This document shows, in pieces, positions 1 through 10,113 of a stretch of DNA of 25,000 bases (position 1 is its first letter; each line of letters opens with the position of its first letter). Source of the DNA: Halisarca cf. caerulea (lineage: Eukaryota; Porifera; Demospongiae; Chondrillida; Halisarcidae); NCBI GenBank assembly GCA_963170055.1, contig CAUJGJ010000371.1:4266011-4291010 (forward strand), written 5' to 3'. The notes below the pieces were generated by a model. The model was not told the origin of the DNA, searched no databases, and saw only the letters and a program-made list of their open reading frames with translations. The position numbers and the translations under genes were made by a program.

Positions 1-1711
1 TCATATCCAAAGGAGAGAAGGGTTGCACTTCTTTTTAAAACCTTATCTGCCTTCTTTGGGGTGCCGGCGTAGACAATATGGAAATCCTGTACAAGCGTCC
101 CCTTGTCTGAGGTGATGATGTAGAAGTGAGAGGCTAGACTCTTGTTGGTGGTGGCTTGTAGAGACATGGTGTCCTCATCAACGTAGAAATATATAGAATC
201 TGATGCACATGCAGTTTAGAGAATCAGAGACAATTAGGAAGGGACCAACTATTAGGAAAAAAAACTGTTACAGTAAAAAGTGAACTCAGAGTCTATGGAA
301 CTGTTGGTCCAGGATAATCATTGGTATACATAAAACATGGAGGCATGTGGATATAGTTGATGTCAATGAACTGAATAATATTATATACACAGCAGACCCC
401 TATAGGTACCTGAAACCAAAATAATACTGTATAAGTGTATACCCTTTAATTTTTGGGCAACTAAACTGTGACAGTCATTGAAATTCATAGCTTTTGCAGA
501 TTTTGAGGCATCCACAAAAGTATTATCCACAAAAACTTCCTATAGTATGGGTCTTGTGCAATTTTCCCATATATAGGCTGTGAACATATATCGCAACCAG
601 CGCTGCAAAAAGGCCTTTTATTCGATTGTCCTGTTTTAATTGTTCAAATACAACTGTACAACCAAGTATACACCTTTTAGGTCAGTTTCCTTATAGGGAA
701 GTGGATAGATTTAGACATGTTGATTCCTTCTGAATCGTATCTTATGCATGGTAACCATGCAAATAGAGTAGCAAATTAGCTCAATGATTGGTTACGTATG
801 TATAGAATATCTATGATGATTGTAACAGTTAAAAAGTTGTACAGAAAATTTGGCACTGCTCCAGACTGTAGCTATATAGATCATTATGTTGCAACGTCTA
901 CCTAGTTAAACATTTGTAGGAAAGGCACCTGCATGGTAGCATTAAAAGCCACAAACCTTCCATGGCAGTATTCGAATTATATACAACCAATATACAAAAA
1001 ACAAGCGAGTATTAATACTTAATATTAATATTAAAGCCAGAACAGTGAACCTGTGTAAAGACTTACTGCATGCAAAAGGTTCTACAATCTCTGCAGCTGT
1101 GGTAGTGTTCTATTAATCCAAGTACAGTAAAATCTCGATAATTAGAACCACGATAATTAGAATATCTGGCTTAATTCGAACATTGATGAATGTACGGTTC
1201 CTAATGTAGGGAGTACATATGTGGCTGGTTAATTAGAACTTATGGATAATTAGAACTTTTTACCGGAAAATCAATGTTCTAATTAAAGAGATTTCACTGT
1301 ATTTTAAATTAATATATTAAATTAAATAGTACAATGTCCTATTAATTACTGTAACTGTTACAATAGAATCTGATATAATATGCCCTATGGAAACAAAAGA
1401 TTTTGTCAGAAGGGTACTACGAAAATAAAAACAATTCAAGAACGTGAAATGCTTAGAACTGTGAAAGTTGAGTTGTGCAAAATTTAAAGCGTATATATAT
1501 GGTATCTAAAACTGATAATCCCATAAAAAATGTTGATGCAGCATTAAAACTACCACAAAAAGTAAATCCTGTTTGAAGAAGTATACAGCAGGCCCTATTT
1601 AAACTTGTGTGATGTCATGCATGTGGAAGTGCTAAAGACAAATCCTGGCACAGGAACACTAATGTACATGCATGTACACACAAACAAACACACACACACA
1701 CACATCATGCA

Positions 1712-1797
<86 letters not shown>

Positions 1798-3106
1798 ATT
1801 ATCATCATCATCATGCACACACACACACACAACTCACCACTATTGTCACACTGCCTATCAATATACTTCGACACAGCCAACTGCAGAATTCGTCTAAGCT
1901 GTGTGTGCTTGATGAGGTTGTGAATGGGCTTCACTTCACAACCAATCACAGCCTCGGCATATGTTCCCCTGGGTACATAATATTCCCCACCTTCTGGGTT
2001 CTTTATCAACCCAACACGCCTCAGTTGTGAGTGTTTGTTTGTCTTCTTAACAGAGGCTGCTGCCTTGAACACAAATGACACGATGGAGTCGAGACCAAAC
2101 GTACCGGCCTGACTGACAGCTGTGAGGTATTGCTCTTCTGACATAACACTGTACTCAATGGCACCAAGTTTGATGGCGCTAACGTAGTGGGTCACACTGT
2201 AGTGGTTGATGAAGCTGAGACACAGCTCAAAAATCCAATGGACAACGGTATTGTACGTTAGCCCACTTATTTTCTCTCCTTTGGCGGGAAACGTTGGAAA
2301 TGTTTCGTACCACTTTGCGAATGCATCGACAGCAGACATGTCCTTTTTGATCTCTTCCCAATGCAAGCGGAGGTCTTTTCCCACAACTTGAACTGTTCCA
2401 ACTTTGTGCGCCTCGGATCAGGTTCGTGAATGGCACGATACACTATCCAATTGATTAGCTTCTCTTCGAAAATCAAATCACGTTGTTCTTCTGATTCAGG
2501 TGACTTTTCTTGTCCATCAAGCATATCAGATTCTACTGGCATCATTTCTCTCTCACTCAAAGGTGCACGTGTGTATGGGACTTCGTCGAATTCTTCCTTG
2601 AAGGAAATTGTTCGATTCAACACTCGTCGACCAACAACTCGTCTTGAAGTACAGACAGATCTGGACGACTCTCCGTCCAGTCCAATTTTCACAGGGACAG
2701 ATGTGGGGGCAGTTACTGACTGTTTCATTGAAAGCTGCAAAGTTTGGACACTCGAAACGTGGCTTTCATAAGCCACAACGCTCCCTCCTTCTTCGGTGCC
2801 GATTAAACGGTTAAATACGAGTGGTCGTACCTGCACAGACGGCTTATCGATCCACGGTTTGTTCCTTGTAGCATCTATTCCCCTTCCTAGACCCAAATCT
2901 GTAAACCTTTGTACAACTTGAGCCTGCTTCTCTGCCACTGTGTCTCCGTCGCTGGCTGCCAAAAGAGCATGTTCGATTCTACCGAAATGAGAGCTTGTTT
3001 TTGAAGACGAAGAACTTAATATCCCTTTCTTCTTAGCCTCAACGTGGATGTTTACGGGCCTTTCTTCCAAGGCTGTTAGAAGTCCTTTTCCCAACTTCTC
3101 CAGCAT
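1..3106 (-). CDS. MACPF-like domain protein, two visible exons, 3' end beyond window, frame disrupted
   Basis: The ATG is at 3104-3106. The large exon runs 3106-1838 and the next exon 199-1 continues off the left edge. The donor (AGTG|GTGAGT, intron from 1837) and acceptor (GCATCAG|AT, exon from 199) both fall at phase 1 and join cleanly. No signal peptide is seen. The first ~240 residues are Ser-rich and charged and I recognise no domain, though a basic GRRVLNRTISF stretch stands out. The second part reads like the C-terminal half of a MACPF/CDC fold: FINHYSVTHY at about 2213-2184 sits where MACPF proteins carry their YGTHY signature (here GTH is VTH), followed by KLGAIEYSVM, and later AEAVIGCEVKPIHNLI with an aliphatic helix ending SKYI (about 1958-1870), as at the end of many MACPF domains. 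The family includes pore-forming immune proteins and non-lytic developmental proteins; which applies cannot be told. The frame changes by one base near 2375-2384, so the gene is either broken or misassembled there. The MACPF call is an inference. Confidence 0.55.
1125..1299. mobile_element. Pogo/Tc1-like MITE, 175 bp
   Basis: The ends are imperfect terminal inverted repeats: CAGTAAAATCTCGATAATTA on the left and the complement of TAATTAAAGAGATTTCACTG on the right. They are flanked by TA dinucleotides at 1123-1124 and 1300-1301, as expected of a TA target duplication. The interior carries further ATAATTAGAAC motifs and no coding capacity. CAGT termini with TA duplication are typical of Tc1/mariner/pogo non-autonomous elements; the superfamily is inferred. 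Confidence 0.75.
1686..1829. repeat. CA/TG microsatellite with a CAT/ATC interruption
   Basis: Two short CA runs are followed by a long uninterrupted CA run (about 1719-1796), a short ATC/CAT block (1797-1815) and another CA run up to the splice donor of the MACPF-like gene on the minus strand. Confidence 0.95.
2375..2384 (-). other. One-base frame disruption inside the MACPF-like exon
   Basis: Reading from the 3106 start, sensible coding (ending LEQFKLWEK) leaves its frame here, and coding continues in the -1 frame (from about DLRLHWEE). The new frame has a stop just upstream (near 2418), so the switch is confined to roughly 35 bp, too short for an intron. The site is a GGG-AAAA run on the minus strand, a typical place for a one-base indel or consensus error. 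The expected codon phase for a -1 slippery heptamer is not met, so programmed frameshifting is unlikely. Confidence 0.6.
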
Positions 3107-3688
3107 GTTCTATGTTTTCGACATGCAGCGACAGTGAGCACGAGTTCTGCGTGTCTTGCAGATTCTGAATCAGATTTAATCTGCAGGGTTTATATTTAAT
3201 CATTTCGTTTGCGGTAAGGCGGCTAGCCACTCAAAGGGTGATAGCCGAAAATCTGCGGGTTTTCTGGAATAAAGCAAAGCAGCGCAGGAAATTCTTTTCC
3301 GCCGGAAGTACCACACCGACGCATGCAGTCACGAAAATGTTTTAGACTAAGTAATCTACATTCCGATATGTAGACATACCATTAGAACAACGATATCATG
3401 TAACACCATATTCATGCAATACAAAAAAAATTAATAATAATTATGACAGTGTTACTCAATAGCTCCAGCAAGGAGAGCTGGAGAATCTACTTTTTTTTGT
3501 TGGTGGTGACCGGTACGAGGAGTATTGTGACTTCATTCCTGCACTAGAAGAGACCCTATTTGGAGGTCTGCAATGTAATTTTTGATAGGAAGCAAAGTAC
3601 TACTGCTATTTCATGGAAATGTGTGTAATTGTTAATAACTGTATTCATTAATTATTGAAATTTTACTAGTTTGTGAGACATGGAAGTG

Positions 3689-3893
3689 CAGTGGAACCTC
3701 CGATAGTGGACTCTCCCAAACAAGGACACAGTTTAATAAACCTCTCTACGAAGGACGCAACTTACGGTCCCAGTATAATTTCTATATATTATCCAATGCA
3801 TTTTGAACCTCCCAAAGAAGAAAACCTCTTTCAAAGAACAAATCAGCTGAATTTATGTCATCCCCAAAGTATCCTTATTCGGAGGTTCTCCTG
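3689..3893 (+). mobile_element. TIR MITE family A, copy 1 (about 205 bp)
   Basis: It starts CAGTGGAACCTCCGATAGTG and ends CTTATTCGGAGGTTCTCCTG, which are terminal inverted repeats. Internal blocks (AGGACAC, CCTCTCTACGAAGGACG, CGGTCCCAGTATA, TTTTGAACCTCCCAAAGA, CAAATCAGCTGAATTTAT) recur in reverse complement at 12971-13168, which defines a family. Confidence 0.8.
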
Positions 3894-3991
3894 TAGTTGC
3901 CCGTTCAAAACAGATATTAATTCATTTTTTGGTATTTTCTGTGCAGCTAGCCATCTAATGTTGCCAACCTTTCCTCCATCCACCATTTACA

Positions 3992-4075
3992 TAGTCTCGT
4001 GTAGCCAGACCCTACTCTCCATTATGCTTTCTCACACGTAATTAATGGTGAGTAGGGTCTGGCTACACAAGACTA
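3992..4075. mobile_element. Foldback element with perfect 9-bp target duplication
   Basis: Long arms TAGTCTCGTGTAGCCAGACC / GGTCTGGCTACACAAGACTA enclose a short loop. The element is immediately flanked on both sides by CCATTTACA (3983-3991 and 4076-4084), a perfect 9-bp direct repeat. A 9-bp duplication suggests a Mutator-like (MULE) transposase acting in trans; that assignment is inferred. Confidence 0.8.
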
Positions 4076-4438
4076 CCATTTACACATGATGGCTTCCAAT
4101 CTATGAATTATGTTCTAAATGTGGGAAAGTGCTAGCAATGCAAGATTAGGTGATGTACAATAAATAAATAAATAAATAATAGGTTTAAATTTATACTAAT
4201 TTAAAGAATGATAGAATGATAATACATACATGCATGATAGCCAATAAATAAGACCTAGTATACATCAAAAGTCATACAAGCAGGACACCATTTACTTAAC
4301 ATTACACTCATTAACAATGTGATCAAGTGGCTGATCACACTGATTCAGGTCCGGACAGTGCATGGAAAGATGATCTGGCATCGCGTAGACACATGAGCGA
4401 CTACTAAAACCCACATCATGTCCGGTTGCCTCATCTCC

Positions 4439-4478
4439 ACACCACACTTCTTCCATGGTGATGGCGGAAGTGTGGTGT
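4439..4478. repeat. Short hairpin
   Basis: ACACCACACTTC at 4439-4450 pairs perfectly with GAAGTGTGGTGT at 4467-4478 across a 16-base loop. It is either a degraded foldback element or a structured spacer. No function is visible. Confidence 0.6.
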
Positions 4479-4692
4479 AAGAATGAGACTATCCTAAACA
4501 GTGGGAAACACTGCATGTACATAATCAAACTGTATGCTGTGGACTAAACTTAAATATAAAAGAAAGACAGTCGGTGGCGACACTGACTCACAGCCAAGAA
4601 AAAAAATACTATACGTGTACACAGGTCCTAATGCTAGGTTGGTTACATATAGTGAGCATGAGCAAGGATACAGAGGTATTTAGGTGTATTGG

Positions 4693-4761
4693 TAGTCTCA
4701 GTCGGGTAGCCAGATCCCACTCCCTCCATTTTTGCGGGGGAGGTCTGGCTACGCGAGACTA
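4693..4761. mobile_element. Foldback element, second copy of the TAGTCTC family
   Basis: Left end TAGTCTCAGTCGGGTAGCCAG and right end CTGGCTACGCGAGACTA are inverted and share the terminal motif TAGTCTC..GTAGCCAGA with the element at 3992-4075. It lies only 65 bp upstream of the L16 start codon, so it may be part of that promoter or 5' leader. No clear target duplication is seen. Confidence 0.65.
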
Positions 4762-4826
4762 TATGCACACAGTTCGAATTTTGCACAGTTTACACATTGG
4801 AAACGAAAATTGAAACAGCAAAGAAA

Positions 4827-6603
4827 ATGGCAGCGGCTTTGGGTGCCTTCTGGGCAAACATCACGATATCCGTGCGAAGAACTTGTCCGGTATGCATACT
4901 AGTGAACCCTAAAGTAGTACTTCTCATTTTATTATGCTGTATCGTCTCCTTAGTTTCCGGTTCGTCAGTATTCCGTCCCATTGAGACCCAAGAATATGAA
5001 GTATGCTAAGTTTCACAAACGGCTAAAGCGCGTTCGTCCTGTAAAGCCGGATAATGTAGAAATCCCAAAGCTCTATGTTGGCAAGTTTGGTATCTACGCC
5101 AAGGAGTCGTGGAGAATCACTCCTCAGCAACTGGAGGCATCCCGTTTGTCAATAGTGCGGAAAATTGGCAGAGCTAAAAGTGAGATTTGCTTAGATTTAT
5201 CTTGATTGAATGATAAAAATGGGACCACTTAGCCAGTCCAGTCCAATTTACAGGATTGACATAATAATGAAGAGAAGATTTAATGTAGTCATACAATTAT
5301 TAATATGAAGACAAATATTAGTCAACTATTGCTATAATAAAGATTAATTCCATAGCAATGTTCCAAAGATCGGTTTGAAGTGACCACTTTTGCTTGCTAT
5401 GCCTTTAGATGTGTAGGTGTCCAGATGGCTTATTTCTCTGTGGAGCATGTACGCTCGTACACTCTGGTACAGCTAAACATCAGCTATGCTGTGGACTACT
5501 GAAGATCCAACTATTTTGGTCCACCAAGCTACCATATATCTGAAAATATTGGCAACATTTTTAATTTGGTGGTTTGGCGGTCAGGATCAAAATCGCCAAA
5601 TTTATATAGACCTACTTACTATGCTTTGTCCTTGCTGCGCAACCGCCAAATTTAATTTCCACCAATATTAAATTTCAGCCTGATCTTGCACAAATCGCCA
5701 AATTTAATGATCAATAATTCCAGATATACAGTATCTACATGCATAGTAACAGATATAAGGTAAAAGCAGGTCATTTTGGGAAGCTGGTAATTCCAGGAAT
5801 GTTCCTATTCTTTTCAGTCAGTAGACTGATCGGGGTAAAAGGGACTAGAATAGATGCGGAATATGGCAATAACCTTTCCCTTAATCTCCTTCGGCTATTC
5901 AGTTTATGTACTGAAAATTATGACATTCCCGAAATTATCTGCTTTTACCTTGATTGTGCATGAAAACGGGGAGGGGGAGTGACCAATGACACATGTACCT
6001 TCTCAACTGAGGATAATACCATAGACACCCTATATTATTAGCACAGGGTAACTCCACTGGAAATCTCTCAAGTAGCATTGGGGTAGATATCCTACAAATT
6101 TGTTTCATTCTCGCAACCATACTGACGATGTCATGTTTACCTACTGTTCTTCATAATCAGGACTTTTATGAGGTGCCTCAAACACACGACTGTACAGTGT
6201 ATATTCCTGATTACAGTTGCTTCAGGGCTGAGTATTTGGTAATTTTTCAAACTCAGACTAAGTTGGTGGCAATCTACACAGGCTGGGGTGTTAACTGGCT
6301 ACATTTTGACATAAAGTGTATCACAGTCAGTCTCATATAAGTGTGTACCTCCCATTTCCTCCAACAGCTGGTGCAAAGGTTTACTTGCGAGTATTTCCAC
6401 ACATACCAGTTACAAAGAAGGGGCTTGCAGTGCGAATGGGTAAGGGAAAAGGAGCAGTGGACCACTTTGTCAGCTTTGTCCGAGCTGGGCACATGCTTTT
6501 CGAGTACAACTGCTCAAGCTCTTTGAGTGCTAAGAAGGCCTTTAGGGCCGTATCATACAAACTACCTATTGACGTTGGATACATTGATGGAACTGCTGTA
6601 TAG
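4827..6603 (+). CDS. MRPL16: Mitochondrial large-subunit ribosomal protein uL16m (MRPL16), three exons
   Basis: The exons are 4827-4889, 4954-5179 and 6368-6603, 525 nt in all and 174 residues plus stop. Intron 1 is only 64 bp (CCG|GTATGC..CCTTAG|TTT, phase 0). Intron 2 is about 1.19 kb (AAAA|GTGAGA..CAACAG|CT, phase 1). The N-terminus (MAAALGAFWANITISVRRTC) is basic and hydroxylated with no acidic residue, as a mitochondrial presequence should be. The mature part has the L16 hallmarks: KYAKFHKR near the start, RITPQQLEASRLSI (RITxxQLEA), VFPHIPVTKKGLAVRMGKGKG at about residues 105-125, and the C-terminal AFRAVSYKLPID. uL16 sits near the central protuberance and A-site tRNA in the large ribosomal subunit. 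I chose this ATG because it is the only start that splices in frame to the L16 domain. A truncated second copy of its 3' end lies at 9991-10113. Confidence 0.93.
5550..5715. repeat. CGCCAAATTTA-rich repeat in MRPL16 intron 2
   Basis: CGCCAAATTTA occurs at about 5603, 5643 and 5696 (the middle copy as ACCGCCAAATTTAA), with related GGTGGTTTGGCGG in the opposite sense at about 5568. Directly and inversely repeated short motifs suggest a degraded interspersed element. The rest of the intron shows no gene. Confidence 0.5.
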
Positions 6604-7376
6604 CATTCAATTCAATGTTGTTGTTTTTCAATATTTACATGTTGTTTGTTTGTTCATTTCATGTGAATCAAATTGTGTGTGTGCGTGCGCGCGTGCGTGT
6701 GTGATAGTGTGTAAATTTTTACCCAATTTAGCACTAAATGTCCCAAATTAGCTACATATATTGAATTGATTTTAATTGTGCTTTTGTGCATAATTGTAAT
6801 TGCCCGTACATGTAATTTGCCCTCTAGGTCTATAGCAACATACTTACATTTGTAGCAATTGCATTGTAGGGTATTTAATATCTAGTGGAATCCATTACAG
6901 TTCATATTATTACAATTTTCATTGCTACCATTTTATTAATTAATTATTTGTCACCTGAAAAAAAATAAATTGCATTGTAGGGTATTAAGTCGTATGTGCA
7001 AAATAATACCATAATATTGACTTCACCGTATGTACAATGCACTATACTTCATTACATGTATCTTCATGGTTGACTGGAGTATGTATGTGTACATACACAG
7101 ATCAAATTATACAGCTCTCGATCATGCAAAAGATATGGATCCTAGCACAGATTACCCAAATCTGTCCTAATATAAGACAGCATAACAAAATAGGCCTGGG
7201 ATTCAAGTGTTAATTGGCTGATTCAGAAAAAAAATACAATGTCATTTGAAATGAGGAAATAGTGGCTTCAAAAATCTGGCATGCAAGCCACACACCATGC
7301 AACCTGCAAGTGCCACACTGAATTGGATGAAATCCATGCAAGTATATATACACATGACACTATGTAATTATACACA
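6604..7376. other. Spacer between convergent MRPL16 and VWA-Cache gene 1
   Basis: AT-rich 3' flank for both genes. It contains a short GT/GC run (6677-6703), a 16-base motif TTGCATTGTAGGGTAT present near 6863 and again near 6970, and an AATAAA near 6964 that could serve as an L16 poly(A) signal. Stretches near 7030-7105 match 10565-10645 in copy 2. No gene is seen. Confidence 0.6.
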
Positions 7377-9146
7377 TTACGAGATAAAACAGACACACAT
7401 ACACGCCAAAAATACAATGCTCAGCACCGCTTGCATAACAGCATGACCAGAATTGGGCTTTTTCAAAATGACCGGGCGAAAAAATTCCACCGAAGGATAT
7501 TCGTTGCAGGTCGTGTTCGGTGCCAGCTCTAAGGGAACACCCACACAACAAACTTCTGAATCAAAACTCTCTCTCTTCTCACTGCAAAATTCAGGAAGGG
7601 ATACAGATCCTGGACCAGAAAAATATGCTTCTGGTCCAATAACCTCACGCTCTTTTGTGATAACACAGATTTTATCTCCACTGTTTACCTCACACAGCTC
7701 AACACCAAGGGTATCACGTAGTGAATTCAGCAAGCACTGCGATGCATTGATGAAGTTTGCACAGACCGCCTGATTGGCTAGGGATTGAATGGCATCCTGC
7801 CATACAGTGTCGTTATTTCCTGTTGCCTGTCTGAGGTTCGCAACAGAAACGTCGATACCAATGACTCCAATGAGTCTTGAATGTTCATCGTACACTGGCT
7901 GGCTCACTGTTGTAACCAAACCAAGTCCAAATGCATCAATGTAAGGTTCCACCCAAACAGACTGTACCACTTCTGTTGTTTCTCGTAAAAGTGAAAAGAA
8001 TTCTGCATAATTGAGTGTGAATTTGTTAACAAATCTTTCCCTGTCACGAATGTGCGTGAAAAAGCCTCCCGTCTCACAGGCAATTTTCTTAGGCAGCACA
8101 GTCCTAGTGGAATCACCCAGCACATATGTAAATATCTTAGCAGGTTGTTCAAGGGTAGTATTGTCAAGATCTTTAATCATGGCCATCAATTTTGCTTCAT
8201 TTCTCTCACCAACTGTAGGAATTCCATCCGTTACAAAAAGGATGGCAGTGTTACAAGAAGCAATGTCTAGTACTCTACTTGAATTGCTTAACATCTGAAA
8301 AGCTGTTTGAAATGCATCCTCAAAGTTGGTACCACCTAATGTTTTGATATTGTCAATGGCTTTTGACAGTTCAGCACGCACACCTTGGTCTGCCAAACGT
8401 AAAACACTTCCAACCAGTGGTTGAGCTGTGCTACCAAACACAATGATTCCAACATAGTCAATATTATCAAGAGCGTTAAGAGCACCTTTCACCGCTTCTC
8501 TCAGCAGCTCAAGTCGTCCAAAGTCGTTCATGGAGTCACTCACATCAAGTAGCATAACCACGTTCTTTCTCCCGCTGATGGCGGCAACGTACCAAGGACG
8601 TAGAGTGGGGTCGTATTCCGAACAGTTTTTCTGTGGAATCCCGGGGAAGAGTCGCAACAAACCGTTGGGCGTCCCAATGTACTGCCACCTAAGAGTATCA
8701 TTGTTGACCTTCAAAGTAGAGTTGAATTTTTCGTCAAGCGATTCGGTCCAACAAGCTTCTGTCCGAGATCGTTCCTCATTGGCTTGAGATTTCGGAGACC
8801 GCCAAACTGTTGCCGTAGTCATGTCTACTTTCCTGTGTGTACAAATGTGGGAGCATTCGCCTCCAAATGTCGAGATTTCTTCGTGTCCAAACTGTTCGGC
8901 CAAAGAACCCTCGCAAAGTCCGTCCGTAAATTCGGCTTGACATCCCAACTTGGAACAAGAACAGTTTCTGAAAGAATCCGAATTGTTATAACTGGTAGAA
9001 ACGTGTTTCACTAAATAAGTGAGTACTTCTTCATTCGTATTAATGAGCTCTGAAATGTTCAAGTCAACATTCTGACCTCTGGTGCATTGCATGAAGGCCA
9101 CTATAACTAGACACTTCAAACAACCGAAATTTGCAAAGATACCCAT
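7377..9146 (-). CDS. Secreted VWA-Cache (alpha2delta/CACHD-like) protein, gene 1
   Basis: This is one uninterrupted 589-residue frame with no introns. Residues 1-25 are a signal peptide ending around TRG-Q. About 150-190 holds a Cache-type half-domain with RWQYIG, GLLRLFPG and YDPTLRPWY. Residues 193-385 are a von Willebrand A domain with an intact metal site: D201-V-S-D-S205, T273 in GGTNF and D307 in VTDG. About 398-440 is the second Cache portion (VEPYIDAFGLGLVTTVSQPVYD, IGVIGIDVSV). A Cys-rich region follows. The last ~20 residues are hydrophobic after NSG, like a GPI-attachment signal. This order matches calcium-channel alpha2delta subunits and CACHD1, although the protein is about half their length. 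Many NxS/T sites fit an extracellular protein. It is convergent with L16. The ligand and any channel partner are unknown. Its near-twin is at 10917-12668. Confidence 0.88.
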   Translation of the reverse strand: MGIFANFGCLKCLVIVAFMQCTRGQNVDLNISELINTNEEVLTYLVKHVSTSYNNSDSFRNCSCSKLGCQAEFTDGLCEGSLAEQFGHEEISTFGGECSHICTHRKVDMTTATVWRSPKSQANEERSRTEACWTESLDEKFNSTLKVNNDTLRWQYIGTPNGLLRLFPGIPQKNCSEYDPTLRPWYVAAISGRKNVVMLLDVSDSMNDFGRLELLREAVKGALNALDNIDYVGIIVFGSTAQPLVGSVLRLADQGVRAELSKAIDNIKTLGGTNFEDAFQTAFQMLSNSSRVLDIASCNTAILFVTDGIPTVGERNEAKLMAMIKDLDNTTLEQPAKIFTYVLGDSTRTVLPKKIACETGGFFTHIRDRERFVNKFTLNYAEFFSLLRETTEVVQSVWVEPYIDAFGLGLVTTVSQPVYDEHSRLIGVIGIDVSVANLRQATGNNDTVWQDAIQSLANQAVCANFINASQCLLNSLRDTLGVELCEVNSGDKICVITKEREVIGPEAYFSGPGSVSLPEFCSEKRESFDSEVCCVGVPLELAPNTTCNEYPSVEFFRPVILKKPNSGHAVMQAVLSIVFLACMCVCFIS

Positions 9147-9741
9147 TGACAGGCCGTTATAACAGTGGGATGTAGGCCCAACTCGCTACTCACTTCTTGT
9201 CGAAATTCTCAACAAGCTTTGATCTTTGATTTTGGAAGATGTTGCACAATCATTGGCTCCAGAGTATCCGGGTAGTATGCGGAGTCAGCAAGGGACAAAA
9301 CAAATTATGCAATGTACAATAAAATTTATTTAGGGTTCTAGCTAACATAGTATATGGTGTCCACGGTTTCATTCAGTGAGGGGGGGGGGGGGGAGCTTCT
9401 ATCCAACTTTAATGCAAATTACTGTAGAAAAGGTCTCTACTTGAGTGTCAAAATCAAACATTCAGGATAAAACATTAATTATAGCTGCAAGACAGGAAAA
9501 TTCATACATTCAACCACAATACACCATGGTAAAGACTACAACAATACATAGAAAGTAACCAATATTATAATACTATATACAGATATATGGACATTAGCTA
9601 TTGTGATTCACACCTTCTTAGAGTTAGGTATGTACGTATGTCGGTCCCACCAGCTCACATAGAAAGACTGACAGTTACTCTCTGTAATAGACCGCTCATC
9701 ATACAGACCACCAGAACACTGGAGTGTCAGTGCACATTGTA
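9147..9741. other. Upstream region of VWA-Cache gene 1 and UPF3 3' flank relic
   Basis: From 9147 to about 9300 the sequence matches the region upstream of VWA-Cache gene 2. A run of 14 G lies at 9380-9393. From about 9458 it matches the UPF3 3' flank (14425 onward), including CAAGACAGGAAAATTCATAC. I see no gene. Confidence 0.6.
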
Positions 9742-9989
9742 CGTTAACTCATTCTCTCATTGTAGGATTTTCCTCTATTGTGTTGACCACCCCTCCCCCT
9801 CCCTCCACCACGACATCAGCATGAGTAGGGCCTACCACCTCCACGACCTTATCTTGGAGGCAAGTCACCACCTTCTCTTCCACTCTTGTTGTGATCAGCA
9901 CAACCTCTTGGGACATACATGACTCTATCTCATCTTTCTCTGTTACGGTACCGATAGCTATTGAAGGGGGTCTTTCTCTCGCCTTGCAT
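9742..9989 (-). pseudogene. UPF3 3'-end fragment left by the tandem duplication
   Basis: On the minus strand this matches the last ~80 codons of UPF3 (14703-14941): the PFNSY..ER, YVPRG and RGG-tail regions are recognisable. It starts abruptly at the junction and lacks the rest of the gene. An extra codon (TAC) follows the NSYR-equivalent segment, and AGA is followed by TGA where the functional gene reads on, so it cannot encode the tail. Its 3' flank is also conserved with the functional copy. It could still act as a 3' UTR or antisense source, but nothing in the sequence shows that. Confidence 0.85.
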
Positions 9990-9990
9990 T

Positions 9991-10113
9991 TGAGCTAGGC
10001 ACATGCTTTTTGAGTACAACTGCCTGAGTTGCTTGAGTGCTAAGAAGGCCTTTAGAGCCGTATCATACAAACTACCTATTGATGTTGGATACATCGATGG
10101 AACAGCTGTATAG
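9991..10113 (+). pseudogene. MRPL16 exon 3 fragment left by the tandem duplication
   Basis: On the plus strand this matches the last 41 codons of L16 (6481-6603), from the AGHMLFEYN segment to the TAG stop, with about ten base differences. The first codon, CGA in the functional gene, is TGA here. There is no upstream exon, so it is a truncated relic. It abuts the UPF3 fragment at about 9987-9992. Confidence 0.88.

Larger units (their letters stand above)
200..1837 (-). other. Intron of the MACPF-like gene
   Basis: This 1.64-kb AT-rich intron is bounded on the minus strand by GTGAGT at 1837 and CAG at 200. It contains a TA-flanked MITE (1125-1299) and a long CA/TG array (about 1686-1829) that begins just inside the donor. 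The long Thr-His and Cys-Val translations through the array are repeat artefacts. I see no gene in the rest. Confidence 0.7.
3107..4826. other. Intergenic region between divergent MACPF-like gene and MRPL16
   Basis: This is the shared 5' flank of two divergent genes. It holds a MITE (3689-3893), two foldback elements (3992-4075 and 4693-4761), an AAAT run (about 4159-4181) and a hairpin (4439-4450 paired with 4467-4478). No promoter consensus is clear. Short open frames here (for example 3673-4041) are transposon sequence and are not called as genes. Confidence 0.6.
6481..9989. repeat. Segmental duplication, copy 1
   Basis: Sequence from inside L16 exon 3, through the L16 3' flank, VWA-Cache gene 1 and its upstream region, to a broken UPF3 3' end matches 9990-14941 in the same order and orientation. 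The matched stretches are L16 (6481-6603 vs 9991-10113), the VWA genes (7377-9146 vs 10917-12668) and the UPF3 tail (about 9458-9989 vs 14425-14941). Confidence 0.9.

Noticed and set aside
1605..2030. Open frames rich in Thr-His or Cys-Val through CA/TG arrays (also 10122-10421, 19615-20684, 23277-23830)
   Set aside because: They are simple-repeat translations without domain content; several cross splice sites or lie opposite real exons.
2375..2384. Programmed -1 ribosomal frameshift
   Set aside because: The GGGAAAA run is not in the codon phase required of an X-XXY-YYZ slippery site, and no obvious downstream structure was seen; an indel is simpler.
3673..4041. 122-residue plus-strand frame
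   Set aside because: It consists of the MITE at 3689-3893 and the start of a foldback element; no protein family is recognisable.
4797..5009. 70-residue frame starting near the L16 exon 1
   Set aside because: It is L16 exon 1 read through the 64-bp intron; splicing at 4889/4954 restores the L16 frame.
7453..8298. Antisense frames opposite the VWA-Cache genes (also 10993-11832)
   Set aside because: They are shadows of strongly coding minus-strand genes with no recognisable family.
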